Origin: Apostichopus japonicus
Lineage: Eukaryota > Echinodermata > Holothuroidea > Aspidochirotida > Stichopodidae
Direction of reading: 5' to 3'
DNA length: 64,000 bases
NCBI RefSeq assembly: GCF_037975245.1
Contig: NC_092582.1
Coordinates: 10,518,001-10,582,000, forward strand
The translations under genes were made by a program, and so were the position numbers. This document shows positions 1-9,542 of this stretch, piece by piece. Under the pieces are notes generated by a model. That model searched no databases. It was given only the letters and a program-made list of their open reading frames with translations, and was not told the origin of the DNA. Each line of letters starts with the position of its first letter. Position 1 is the stretch's first letter.

Positions 1-1590
1 CTTTCGGGACCACTGTCTGGAGCCCCATGCAGGCAAATATTGCTGTTATTGCTATAATAATATAACAAATTTTGCTAGGGCCAGTCTCCAACAAGTTGAA
101 TTCATGTACCTTCTACTAAATCAGTCGAAGACTGATAAGGCAACAGGGCCTATTTTTAGAGCTACTGTTTGGGCCCCTATGCAGGACAAAGATACTGTCA
201 TTAGTATTTTAGTATACCCCAATGTGTATTAATTCAAATGCAACGGGATCTACCCTTTTGGGCCACTGTCTTGGGCCCAATGCAGACACATATTGCTGTT
301 ATTGCTACAGCAAAGTAATTAGTCTTGCTGGGAGCAGTATCCAACAAGTTTTGTTTATGTACCTGTTCAGCTAGAAAAATTAGCTAACCACTGGTTGGAC
401 AGAAGGGTCTATCTTTAGGGTTACTGTTTGGGCCCCTATGAAGGACAAAGTTACTGTCATTAATGTTTTAGTATACCCCAATGTGTAATAGTTCAAATGC
501 AAAAGGATCTACCCTTGTACCTTTTCAGCTGAATAATACCATTTTGGGCGGGCCTCTTTTGGGCTACTGTCTAGGGCCCCATGCAGTCAGATATTGCTGT
601 TGTTGCTACAGCAATGTAATTAGTCTTGCTGGGAGCAGTATCCAACAAGTTTTGTTTATGTACCTTTTCAGCTAGATAAATTAGCCAACAGCTGGTTGGT
701 CCGCATGGCCCATTCTAAGGGCTACTATGGGCAGATATGCTGTCATTACTGCAGCAATAGAGTTAGTCTTGCTCGAAGCGGTATCTAACACGTGTTGTTT
801 ATGTACCTGTTCAAGTAGGGAAATACAGTAAGCTAACAGCTGGTTGGGCTGCAGGGCCTATCTTTAAGGTTACTGTTTGCACATATATGCAGGACAAAGT
901 TACTGTCATTAGTGTTTTAGTACACCCCAATGTGTAATAGTTCAAATGCAAAAGAATTCACCCTTGTACCTTTTCAGCTGAATAATACCATATGGGCGGG
1001 CCTCTTTTGGGCTACTGTCTGGGGCCCCATGCAGCCAGATATTGCTGTTGTTGCTACAGCAATGTAATTAGTCTTGCTGGGAGCAGTATCCAACAAGTTT
1101 TGTTCATGTACCTTTTCAGCTAGATAAATTAGCCAACAGCTGGTTGTACCGCATGGCCCATTCTAAGGGCTACTGTTTGGGCCCTTATGCAGGACAAAGT
1201 TACTGTCATTAGTGTTTTAGTTCACACCAATGTGTAATAGTTCAAATGCAAAAGAATTCACCCTTGTACCTTTTCAACTGAATAATACCATATGGGCGGG
1301 CCCCTTTTGGGCTACTGTCTGGGGCCCCATGCAGTCAGATATTGCTGTCATTGTCACCATGATGCAAGGTACCCTCCTGGGTATAAAACCCAGAAACTTG
1401 TGTGCTTGTACCTCTTCAGCTAAATAAAAGCATATTTTGCCCCCTTATTTTGTGACCCCCTCACCTACCATGCAGGGTGTGCCCGGCAACAACACATTTT
1501 ATTGAAGCTTGGTCACCTACCAATACAATCAGGCCCCCAAACCTTTTGTACCTCTTCAGCTGAATAAACCTTCTGGGCTCCTGGACTAAT
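1..1590. repeat. Degenerate tandem repeat, about 145-bp units, partly in about 300-bp dimers
   Basis: A recurring block containing GTACCT(T/G/C)TTCAGCT followed by an AATAA-like word appears near 358, 515, 658, 801, 966, 1106, 1265, 1404 and 1547, spaced about 139-165 bp. Between these lie alternating modules: one with GGGCTACTGTCTGGGGCCCC then ATTGCTGTTGTTGCTAC, the other with a GGGCCC(C/T)TATGCAGGACAAAG core followed by GTCATTAGTGTTTTAG. Alternation gives a dimer of about 300 bp (ATGTGTAATAG at 930 and 1230). The units are diverged and indel-rich, so this array is much older than the satellite at the right end. It runs off the left edge. Short ORFs inside it are incidental. I do not recognise the family. 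Confidence 0.8.
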
Positions 1591-1629
1591 ATGTTATGTA
1601 AAGTAAAAACAAAGTAGATGGATATATAC

Positions 1630-1787
1630 CTGGCCATGGTTTCAAACAGAAAGTTTGCAACGGTTTATGCTGTTTTGTCTCTTACAGCAACAGCCTCTGG
1701 CCATTTTGAAAAATAGTCACATAGGGTTATGATGTACTTATTTCCATTGATGGTCTCTGCAAGGGGTCCAATCATATCCACACACAC
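1630..1787 (-). pseudogene. Integrase-core (rve-type) exon, interrupted by a stop
   Basis: The minus strand of this 158-nt stretch encodes an RNase-H-fold integrase core segment: VDMIGPL, then NGNKYIITLCDYFSKWPEA, then VANFLFETMA. The VDMIGP...DYFSKWPEA spacing is the conserved region of Ty3/Gypsy integrases and of integrase-derived host genes and Ginger-type transposases; the Asp residues in VDMIGP and CDYFSKW are typical. The segment is bounded exactly by splice-like signals: a pyrimidine tract ending in AG at 1790-1788, and CCAG followed by GTATAT at 1629-1624. The frame begins in phase 0 and leaves a phase-2 end. One in-frame TAA interrupts it between KTA and TVANF, where Glu is usual. 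It could be one exon of a decayed host gene or of an intron-bearing transposase. I found no convincing further exons; a weak candidate lies at 2179-2313. Confidence 0.6.
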
Positions 1788-2178
1788 CTAAAAGAAAGAA
1801 GGAAAATAGCATTCAGAACCATACACAATCATACCAACTGATGTTCAAGTGATTTATGTGTGAGTTTTGTAGACAATATACTGCTATTAAGGATTTCCAA
1901 TCATGCTGATATATACTTATTGAAAGTTAACAAAAGATTACTCGATGACTGATTGTGCTAAGAGCAGGTATTCTTACACTGCTAATAAGGTGTGTACAAT
2001 CAACAATTCTTGTACAGAACAGAATGCTGTATCAAAGTTTGCAAATACTTTTGATACTGGACAGTGAAGCTTTTTTAATTTCAATGATTTAAATTGCATG
2101 ATTTTGGCTTTTCTTGATTTAAAAGTATTACTGCTCACACTTTTCAGCACAAATCTCGGTAGCTGTTTATTGCTCCCG
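1788..2178. other. No gene seen
   Basis: AT-rich sequence with no credible ORF, RNA gene or repeat. If the flanking minus-strand features belong to one gene, this would be an intron. Confidence 0.5.
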
Positions 2179-2313
2179 TTAGTCTAAACTCTTTGATCTT
2201 TTACGTATGGATCTTCTTAGATTTAATGTTGAATTTTCAGGGCACAGTCCTGACGAACGATATTTTCCAATGATACTGTACTCTTCATCGGTATCCAGCT
2301 CAGGAGAAGTCAT
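2179..2313 (-). CDS. Small 44-codon ORF, possible 5' coding exon (unrecognised)
   Basis: A minus-strand ORF starts at an ATG at 2313-2311 in good animal context (A at -3, G at -1) and ends with TAA at 2181-2179. The product starts MTSPELDTDEEYS and has a basic tail rich in Arg, Lys and Ser. It has an acidic start, no hydrophobic segment and no recognised domain. A donor-like GTAAAA lies near the 3' end, so it might be a first coding exon reading toward the integrase exon about 400 bp downstream on the same strand, with the final TAA in an intron. That link is inference; an ORF of this size can occur by chance. Confidence 0.25.
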   Translation of the reverse strand: MTSPELDTDEEYSIIGKYRSSGLCPENSTLNLRRSIRKRSKSLD

Positions 2314-4868
2314 CTTGTAATATCAGATCGGGCTAGCTTAGTTAATGGTCTCAACTCCTAATGCTTAACCGAAGGCCAGAACAGTGCGTGCAAATATGCA
2401 ACTACTAAGAATTTTGTGTGCCTGCGCGTTACACATTGAAATGTATTGCTTAGTATAATAACAAGCATGGCCTGTGTTTAATAAATTTATGTCTTGTTGA
2501 TCACTTTTCTTTGTTTCGAACTTAGAACCTATTAAGAGTTTATATATCTTTTTTAGTAAGGTTATGAATTAATAACATGTTTGTCTACTCATTATTATTG
2601 CCTTTAAATGAACAACATATGTTTGATTAATGGTGGAGTGGCACCACCATTAAGAAAAGAACAACTTTTAGAAAATTTATAGATTGTCACACTTTTCTAC
2701 CATCTTGAATATAATTTCCAGAATAGTTTTAAGGTCTGGTCAATTCTAATTCATGAATTGCAGATATTAATTACATTTTTTTCATTTAGAATAGAAGTTC
2801 TGTATTGTAATTTGAAAATGTGCTACCTTTGGCAACCGTGAAACGTGAACAGACCCAATTTCGAGGACGCTGATGTCAAACTCAAAGGTATAACAAACTT
2901 TCGTAAAATTTTGAAGACTTGCAGTGAGAGTTGTACAGTAAACCGCGAGAGTTGGCAGGCCTGCAAAACCCTAGCAATATAAGCTTTGACTTAAACAAGT
3001 TTTGCTGATGTACTGAGTCTAGTCTAAGTCTTAACCCTATCGTTTTAAACTTCAGCCAGTGGCAGTAGGCCAAATTGTATAGGCCTAATGGAGTTTTTGG
3101 CTGAAACTGTAACTGTGTAAGGCCTAGCTAATTTAGAACTAGCCTTATGGCTGATAAGTCTGTTAACAAATCTTCAATCAAAGCGTTGTTGCATAGCATG
3201 CCAGGTGCTTACCCTAGGAGAATCTTAGGCTAAGCCATTACCATCTTCCATATATATGCTTATTGCAATACCAACTGACTCGACCTGTTGTTGGCCAAAA
3301 AAGGGGATATTGAATATCTACCCCATTTGGTAATGCTAGGCATACTTAATGCTCCTCTACAGAAATTCATGATTAAACACACAGAGTATTATTTCAGCAC
3401 TTGGTCAAGCCAAACATGTCTTCAAGCGCAGGAAAGTAGTGCTGGCCATTAGATTTAGAGCACTTATGTTTACAATCATACATGTTGACTGGTGAATTAA
3501 TTAGGTGCGCTCAAGGATGAATCCTAGTGGCAGTATTTGGGGTAGTTTATCAAGTAACAAATTCTTAATGCTGAATTTGAGGACTGTTTATCTATAGACA
3601 GTCTTGGCCTTCATGCATAGCATTAGACCTAGTAATATGTATTGCTATACCCATAGTAGTACTAGTAGTAGGCTACTTCTTATGGCCATATTCAACTTCA
3701 ATTCCTATGATTGAGATACACAGCTAATTGTCTGCATATAGGTCCATTAGGCCTAACTCAGCCCAGCTACAGTCCGACTTTAGAATCTTGGTTACATTGG
3801 TTGCACTGGTAACTCAGTCGTAGGCCTAGACATAGGAAGCCATAGGCCTATGCTTGTTTGCTTTGATCTCAAATAAGTAGTAAGCCAAGCCTAAAATGGA
3901 ACTAAACAGGAAATCCTGGACTTTATGACCAAAACATGCCGATCTACTCTTACTGTCGTAATACTAGTTGTTGAAGCCTAGCCTAGTACCGATTAGTAGT
4001 ATTTCCTATGGCCCTATGCCTATCCCCACCTCAAACAGCTTGGTAGGCCTCTAGACCGTCATGCAGTTGAAATTTTGTCTCCAAAATCTTTCGTCTTTGT
4101 AGAAACGAACTCCATCTCCATTTCAGTGGCTACATCAGGCCGCACAGCAAGGCAAGATGTTTTCTTTAAAACAATACAAAACCATTGTTAGCCTACGCAC
4201 GTTTTATACAAAATATGTGTTTGTAAAATTGTATGGCAGTGTCGTCTGCATATTGAAAAAAAGTTTTTTGATTTAGGGTGGCATACTCCTATTAGAGTCG
4301 ATATCCATCCGCCCGATTGTTATTCTATCTCGGTAAATGTTCCAAAAAGCATCAGGAGAACATCTTTTTTTGACCCGTTATCAATCTTGATTTTGGTTTT
4401 TTTTTTGTGGCTTGCATGTTGAAGAGCATGAATGACTAGAATGTCTTTACATATGTTATGTTTCTTGCTTGTCATCTTGATTGTTTATTTTAAAAACGTA
4501 TGAAAACAGAAATTAAGTAATAAGATCCTTCAAGGAGCTTTTAAGTGCATGGATGGGAGCTAGGGGGCTGGGGAGTTTTGTAGTTGAGCCAACATTGGTT
4601 CAATTTAAAGGCATTGAAGAGTCGCCCAAAACCACGTTCGGCGATCTGAAAAAGGTAACTTTCCGTGGCTTGCAAGTGACGATTTGTTCGTGTCGCTACA
4701 AAGTGCAGACAGTACAGTACGGTAATGAAACGTGATACCTTGTTATATTTTAGCTGGACCTAAGATGTCCATCGCTATATTGTCTGTACACTGTGTTGTA
4801 TGTATTGACCGCAGCTGTATGCACTGACTGTACACTAGTGTCTAATTACCGATGGTAGCAAGCTGTGT
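2314..4868. other. Intergenic or intronic sequence without recognisable genes
   Basis: About 2.5 kb with no credible coding region on either strand. Short ORFs at 2882-3073 (minus) and 4553-4735 (plus) have no recognisable domain. The stretch 3075-4050 is unusual for its density of AGGCCT, often inside TAGGCCTA. A perfect 10-bp inverted repeat lies at 2627-2653. No tRNA, rRNA or transposon hallmark was seen. Confidence 0.5.
2627..2653. repeat. Perfect 10-bp inverted repeat with 7-nt loop
   Basis: TTAATGGTGG at 2627-2636 is the exact reverse complement of CCACCATTAA at 2644-2653, around the loop AGTGGCA. It could form a hairpin in RNA or a small cruciform. No gene adjoins it and no T-run follows. 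Confidence 0.6.
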
Positions 4869-4877
4869 GTGTATATT

Positions 4878-5159
4878 TTCTGGGATCGATGGTGGTGTCT
4901 AACACTTTTGTTACATCTCATTCGAAACTAGGTCAGATTACCGGCATTATACGTTTCTTTTTTTGCGCGAGTCTTCGCACCCTTTAAGTCCCCTTAAGGC
5001 CAAGATGGGAGATGCTTATCCAACCAATTTAACATAACCCTCTCATACGCGAAGAGAACGGTGAAACTCTTTTTAACAGTATTTTTATTGATGAGGATAT
5101 TAGATAGATAGAGATTTATTTCATCCATAAGATATGGACATTTTTCCTCTCTCACTAAT

Positions 5160-5237
<78 letters not shown>

Positions 5238-5239
5238 AC

Positions 5240-5301
<62 letters not shown>

Positions 5302-5609
5302 GTGTGTGTCTGTGTGTGTGTGTTTTCTGGGATCGATGGTGGTGTCTAACACTTTTGTTACATCTCATTCGAAACTAGGTCAGATTACCGGCATTATACG
5401 TTTTTTTTTTGGCGCGAGTCCTCGCACCATATATGTCCCCTTTAGGCCAAGAGAGGAGATGCTTATCCAACCAATTTAACATAACCCTCTCTTACGCGAA
5501 GAGAACGATGAAACTTTTTTTAACAGTATTTTTATTGATGAGGATATTAGATACATAGAGATTTATTTCATCCATAAGATATGGACATTTTTCCTCTCTC
5601 ACTAATGTT

Positions 5610-5610
<1 letters not shown>
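4878..5610. repeat. 447-bp tandem duplication separated by a (TA)n tract
   Basis: The sequence from about 4878 to 5163 recurs at about 5325-5610 with a constant offset of 447 bp (TGGGATCGAT at 4881 and 5328; ACTAATGTTT at 5154 and 5601). The copies differ by scattered substitutions and small compensating indels. Each copy is followed by a (TA)n microsatellite, and copy 2 is preceded by a (TG)n tract. On the minus strand the unit carries a TCCATA...TATGGA hairpin (5124-5138) followed by TGAAATAAATCTCTATC, which resembles the hairpin plus AAATAAAT tail of the LINE 3' ends in this window. It may therefore be a retroposon 3' end (inference). No ORF. Confidence 0.75.
5161..5322. repeat. (TA)n microsatellite with (TG)n end
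   Basis: About 140 bp of nearly pure TA with occasional CATA interruptions, then TGTGTGTGTC and more TG. The ORFs read through it on both strands are repeats of Tyr-Ile and not genes. Such tracts can extrude as cruciforms and are prone to slippage and assembly error. Confidence 0.95.
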
Positions 5611-5641
<31 letters not shown>

Positions 5642-5654
5642 TATATACATATAC

Positions 5655-5697
<43 letters not shown>

Positions 5698-5722
5698 CAT
5701 ATTCATTCATTCATTCATTTAT
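5609..5722. repeat. (TA)n microsatellite, then (ATTC)n/(ATTT)n
   Basis: TA repeats with CATA interruptions to about 5700, followed by four ATTC units and ATTT units to about 5722. Read on the minus strand, the last part is the short-repeat tail of LINE copy A, which begins immediately to the right. Confidence 0.9.
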
Positions 5723-5762
5723 TTATTTGTTTTTTTTTTCACATAAATATTACAATGTGAAT

Positions 5763-5811
5763 GGAAGTCTTCTGAAAAGCCTATGGTGGCTTAACAAAAC
5801 AGAAGACTCCC
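5763..5811 (-). other. Conserved LINE 3' stem-loop, copy A
   Basis: On the minus strand, GGGAGTCTTCTG pairs with CAGAAGACTTCC, with an inner AGCC/GGCT stem. The same architecture occurs in copies B, C and D with compensating base changes. In stringent LINEs such a 3' stem-loop is the recognition site for the element's own reverse transcriptase. Confidence 0.75.
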
Positions 5812-5912
5812 ATAAAGAAAAGATAGAAAATAGTGAAAATAATGTTAATAACAATACGTATACGCTTCAATATGTGAATATGCTGCTATGCGACTATGCA
5901 GCTAAATCATAA

Positions 5913-8118
5913 TTAATAAGACATGATAATTTCTTTAGTAAGACATTTACTAAATGTGGAGCTTGTTTTCTTAGTTTTTAAAGTTATTGACAGTGAATTC
6001 CAAATTTTGGTTGCACGGTTTCTGAGGCTTAACATACCAGTGCGTGTTTTATATGATTTATAATGTGCGTTGCTAGCCGTTCTGGTATTATGATTATGGA
6101 AATCTGTGTTGCTATTTATAAAATTTCGAAAACTGATTGGCAATGATCCATTCCAAGCCTTGTATGTAAATGTTGCAATATTAACTTTTATAATGTCATC
6201 TAATTTCAATATATTGAGTTTCTTAAAGAGGGGGCTTGTATGTTCACGGGGTGCTGCGTGAGATATATGACGTATTGCACTCTTTTGAAGTATTTTAAGG
6301 TGACTTAAATGAGAAACACTTGTGCCAGATCAGATAATCAAGCAGTAATACAGATGTGGTGCTATTAAAGTTTGATAAAGCATTCTGAGTATATTCTGGG
6401 GGAGGAAATGTTTTAGCTTTGCTAAAATTCCTGCACCTCTTGCAACGCTGGTGCAAACTTTTGTAATATGGTCACTCCATGAAAGTTTACTATCAATATT
6501 AACCCCTAGAAATTTAGTAGTTGATACTTGTTTCATTACTTTACCGTCCATTATTAAGTCATTATTCCAGTTAAGCGTTCTTCTTCCATTAAATACTATA
6601 TAGTTAGTTTTGTCTGCATTAAGTGATAACTTATTAGCAGCAATCCAGTTAGTAAATTTAGTTAATTTAGTAGACACAGTATCATGTATTCTATGTACGT
6701 TTTCGAACTCGAAGAAAATATTGGTATCATCAGCAAACAAAATAGTCTTGGCAATTTTTGACACCTGGCAAATTTCATTGACATATATTATAAACAACAG
6801 TGGTCCTAATATTGAGCCCTGTGGAACACCACAACGGGTTACAGCGTGTTCGGATTTAGAGTTTTTATATAGTAGTATACTGATGTCTATTGGATAAATA
6901 GCTGTTCAACCAGTCAAGGGTTGTTCCCCTTACACCATACGAAGATAATTTACTTAGCAAAATGGTATGGTCAATAGTATCAAATGCCTTGGAGAGATCA
7001 AGGAACACTCCAATACATATTTTGGTATTATCAAGACTAGTACATATTTTTTCAATAGCATTTGCCAAAGCAAGTTCTGTAGAATGCTTTGGGCGGAAGC
7101 CATATTGATCATTGCACAGGATATTAAACTTGGTTACAAAATTAAAGATACGATTGTACATAAGCCTTTCAATAATTTTTGAAAAACATGATAATAAAGA
7201 AATAGGACGGTAATTTTCATATACATCTTGGTCACCTTTTTTTAAAAATTGGTATAAGGCCTTAGCAATCTTTAGTTTATCTGGAAATGTACCAGAAGTA
7301 AAAGATAAATTACAAATATAAGTCAATGGTTTGGCGATAAAGTGAATAACATTTCTTATTATATCTGGTTTAAAATCGTCATATCCCGCTGCTTTTTTTT
7401 TTTTTTTTGGTTTCAGGCTGGAAATAGCAACTATTGAAAGTTCTTCCTCACTGACAGGATTAATGAACATAGATTGACTGTTTCTGTTAATATTATGAAT
7501 AAGATCTCCTGTTCTACCTTTATTTGTAATATTTCTTGCAAGTGAGGGTCCAATGTTTACAAAATATTTGTTAAAGTAGCTGGCAATGTCATTCTCGTTG
7601 CTGATTTCTTGATCACCAGTTTTAAAAGCAGCAGGATATCCACCTTTTTTCGGTTGGTGTTTAGAACTTCGTTAATTGTATTCCAAGTTACACTTATATT
7701 ATTTCTATTATTTTTGAATTTATCATAGAAATACAATCTTTTAGAAAATCTAATAATATGGTTAAGCTTATTGCGATAATGCTTATACGTAGCCTTGTTA
7801 ACATCAGTAGGTGCTGTTAAATAACTTTCAAAGAGCTTGTTCTTTCTTTTGATAGATGTCAACATTCCAGTTGTAATCCATGGATGTTTCTTTTCACGTC
7901 GTTTCCTTTTGCTTACATAACATATTGGAAAACAATTATTATAGGTATAATTAAAGGATTCAAAGAAAGTGTCGTAAGCAGCATTAACATCAGTTTGGCT
8001 TAAAACATCGTTCCAGTTTTTGTTTTCGATTTCATAGTTAAAACACCTGATGTTATCTGGTTTATAATTTCGCCTGTACATGAAGTTCATTGGTCTGTTA
8101 TTCTTGGTAGGAATTTGG
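5913..8118 (-). pseudogene. LINE ORF2 remnant: linker, reverse transcriptase, C-terminal region
   Basis: Four minus-strand open segments in sequence make one broken ORF2. 8118-7557 holds the linker with KKHPWITTGML and KRLYFYDKFKN. 7470-6865 holds the start of the RT, with AAGYDDFKP, ENYRPISLLSCFSKIIER, QYGFRPKHSTELAL and motif A LDLSKAFDTID. 6797-6330 holds motif C FADDTNIFF, NKLSLNADKTNY and TTKFLGVNIDSKLSW. 6209-5913 holds the C-terminal region. GVPQGSILGPLL lies near 6810-6845, between two of the segments. Catalytic motifs survive, but frameshifts near 7470-7557, 6797-6865 and 6209-6330 separate them. A run of about 15 T at 7392-7408 (plus strand) encodes a Lys run. The protein is not functional, and it lacks the endonuclease. 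Confidence 0.88.
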
Positions 8119-8380
8119 TTTGATTTGATTTGGTTTATTTTTTTTTTCACGTGTAAATATACAAGGTGAAAGGAAGTCTTCTATAAAGCATACAATAGCT
8201 TAACAATGTAGAAGACTCCCTGAAGAAAGAAAAGAGAAGAAAAAATTAAAAATCAAATTAAACGTTTCGACAATAAATCAATTATATAATATTTTAATAA
8301 ATATGATTAAGCCATTTACTAAATGTGGAGCTTGTTTTCTTAGTTTTTAAAGTTATTGACAGTGAATTCCAAATTTTGAA
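8119..8380 (-). mobile_element. CR1/L2-like LINE, copy B, 3' fragment only
   Basis: A short minus-strand LINE 3' end. It has an AAATC-type tail (about 8119-8145), an A-run, a small hairpin, the conserved stem-loop at 8172-8220 (GGGAGTCTTCTA/TAGAAGACTTCC on the minus strand), and a 66-bp block at 8313-8378 identical to 5944-6009 of copy A. The 3' UTR between the stem-loop and that block has diverged. The fragment is cut at its 5' side just after this block. It contains only the last ORF2 codons and the 3' UTR. Confidence 0.8.
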
Positions 8381-8384
8381 TTAT

Positions 8385-8430
8385 TGGTAACTTTAAAAAG
8401 AGAGATTGTATAATTGAGGATTAGCTTCAG
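8385..8430. mobile_element. 42-bp L1/Tx1-like LINE fragment with in-place inversion
   Basis: 8385-8399 equals 15157-15171 in direct orientation. 8404-8430 is the exact reverse complement of 15172-15198. The two parts are contiguous in the L1-like element, so the distal 27 bp have been inverted at precisely that joint, with a 4-nt filler. This layout is what 5' inversion (twin priming) or a local inversion would leave. Confidence 0.7.
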
Positions 8431-8431
8431 A

Positions 8432-8794
8432 AAACTACTCAAACCTATTCTGGCTGAGCTCAGGAAATTGGGTATTTCTTGCCTGAGCTACATTGATGAT
8501 ATTTATTATCCAGGCTAATACCAAAAGTGCATGTGTTTCTGCAGTGCATACGCCTATTATTCAGTACCTATTAGTTCTTCAAGTCGAAAATGTTTGAGAC
8601 TTTGCGTTCAAAGACAAACTTTATCAGTATACTTGCCTACCAAATGGATTGGCCTCAGCACCTCGCATTTTTACTAAACTACTCAAACCTGTTCTGGCTG
8701 AGCTCAGGAAATTGGGTATTTCTTGCCTGAGCTACATTGATGATATTTATATCCAGGCTAATACCAAAAGTGCATGTGTCTCTGCAGTGCATAC
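8432..8794 (+). repeat. Partial tandem duplication of about 244 bp inside the DIRS RT
   Basis: AAACTACTCAAACCT at 8432 recurs at 8676 and homology continues through GCAGTGCATAC (8541 and 8784). The offset falls from 244 to 243 because copy 1 has one extra T in the codons of the YIDD region. The joint is at about 8551/8552. Copy 1 lacks the left half of the unit. Confidence 0.85.
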
Positions 8795-9490
8795 AGCTGT
8801 ACAATTTTTTTTCCAGAAATTATGCTTCATCATTCATCCCGCAAAATCAGTACTAGAACCAAGTACTAAGCTATCTTTCCTTGGATTTGTGCTTGATTCC
8901 CAACATATGACTGTTCGGCCAAAACCCAAAAGGATAGAATCTGCCTTAAATGAGATACAAAAATTTAAGGGCAAACACAAAAAGACTACCAGGGACTTGG
9001 CACATATCATTGGTATCCTTGTCTCTCTTTTCCCAGGAGTTAAATATGGACCCCTTCATTACAGGGATATGGAAAAACTTAAGATTTCTCTGTTGAAAAA
9101 ATACAAGGGAAATTTTGATATAGAATTGGCTGAGGGGGACTATACAGAGCTGAAATGGTGGTTAGAGTCCCTTCCGCTTGCATACATGCATATCTTAGAG
9201 CCTAACCCAGATATTGTACTAGAAACTGATGCTTTTCTGGTAGGATGGGGTCCTTTTTGCCCGACCCTCTCTACACGGTCACAAGGAAAGTGGAATACCG
9301 TTGAGAAAACATATCACATAAATGTGCTTGAACTCCTTGCTCTCTATTTTCTTCTAAAACGTTTTGCTTAAAGGGTGATCATACGCCTATAAGAATTTTA
9401 TCTGACAGCTCGACAGCTGTTGCATACATTAAGGCTATGGGAGGTACTCATTCGTCACAATGTAACAAAATAGCAAAAGCTATATGGGAA
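8432..9490 (+). pseudogene. DIRS-like reverse transcriptase/RNase H, 5' part (broken)
   Basis: The central part of a DIRS-group pol. From 8549 it encodes AYYSVP and SRKCLR, then after a 1-nt shift FAFKDKLYQYTCLPNGLA, the B-like motif SAPRIF, motif C SYIDDIYIQ (near 8730-8755) and FLGFVLDS. RNase H follows with LETDAF, the HINVLELLA Glu motif, and the third acidic position in ILSDSSTAVAYI. One open stretch covers 8649-9371. A small deletion near 9369 shifts the frame, and LSDSS continues in another frame. The N-terminus of the RT and any gag are missing. A partial 244-bp tandem duplication precedes it (8432-8551 repeats 8676-8794, with a 1-nt insertion in copy 1). Copy C has inserted after the IWE codons near 9490, and the RNase H resumes at 13095. 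Confidence 0.85.
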
Positions 9491-9542
9491 CACCATAAGC
9501 CCACCTAACGTCCAACACACTGACCAACCAAAAGATGAAGCC

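Larger units (their letters stand above)
5723..8118 (-). mobile_element. CR1/L2-like LINE, copy A, 5'-truncated, minus strand
   Basis: A non-LTR retrotransposon read right to left. It starts in mid-ORF2, downstream of the endonuclease domain, and ends with a 3' UTR, two hairpins (main one 5763-5811), an A-rich run and an AAAT/GAAT tail. Protein fragments align along their whole length with ORF2 of copy C but differ at many residues, so this is a related family, not the same one. Truncation at the 5' end is the usual outcome of target-primed reverse transcription. It lies head to tail with copy B. Confidence 0.9.

Noticed and set aside
481-1427. Two short ORFs starting MCNSSNAK
   Set aside because: They start in the same word of successive tandem repeat units and diverge with repeat decay; no domain.
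2882-3073. 63-codon minus-strand ORF
   Set aside because: No recognisable domain, no supporting context, and a length expected by chance.
4553-4735. 60-codon plus-strand ORF
   Set aside because: No domain, and no splice or repeat context that supports coding.
5134-5368. Tyr-Ile ORFs on both strands
   Set aside because: Translation of a (TA)n/(TG)n microsatellite.
6610-7182. Plus-strand ORFs of 95 and 71 codons
   Set aside because: Antisense shadows of the copy A reverse transcriptase.
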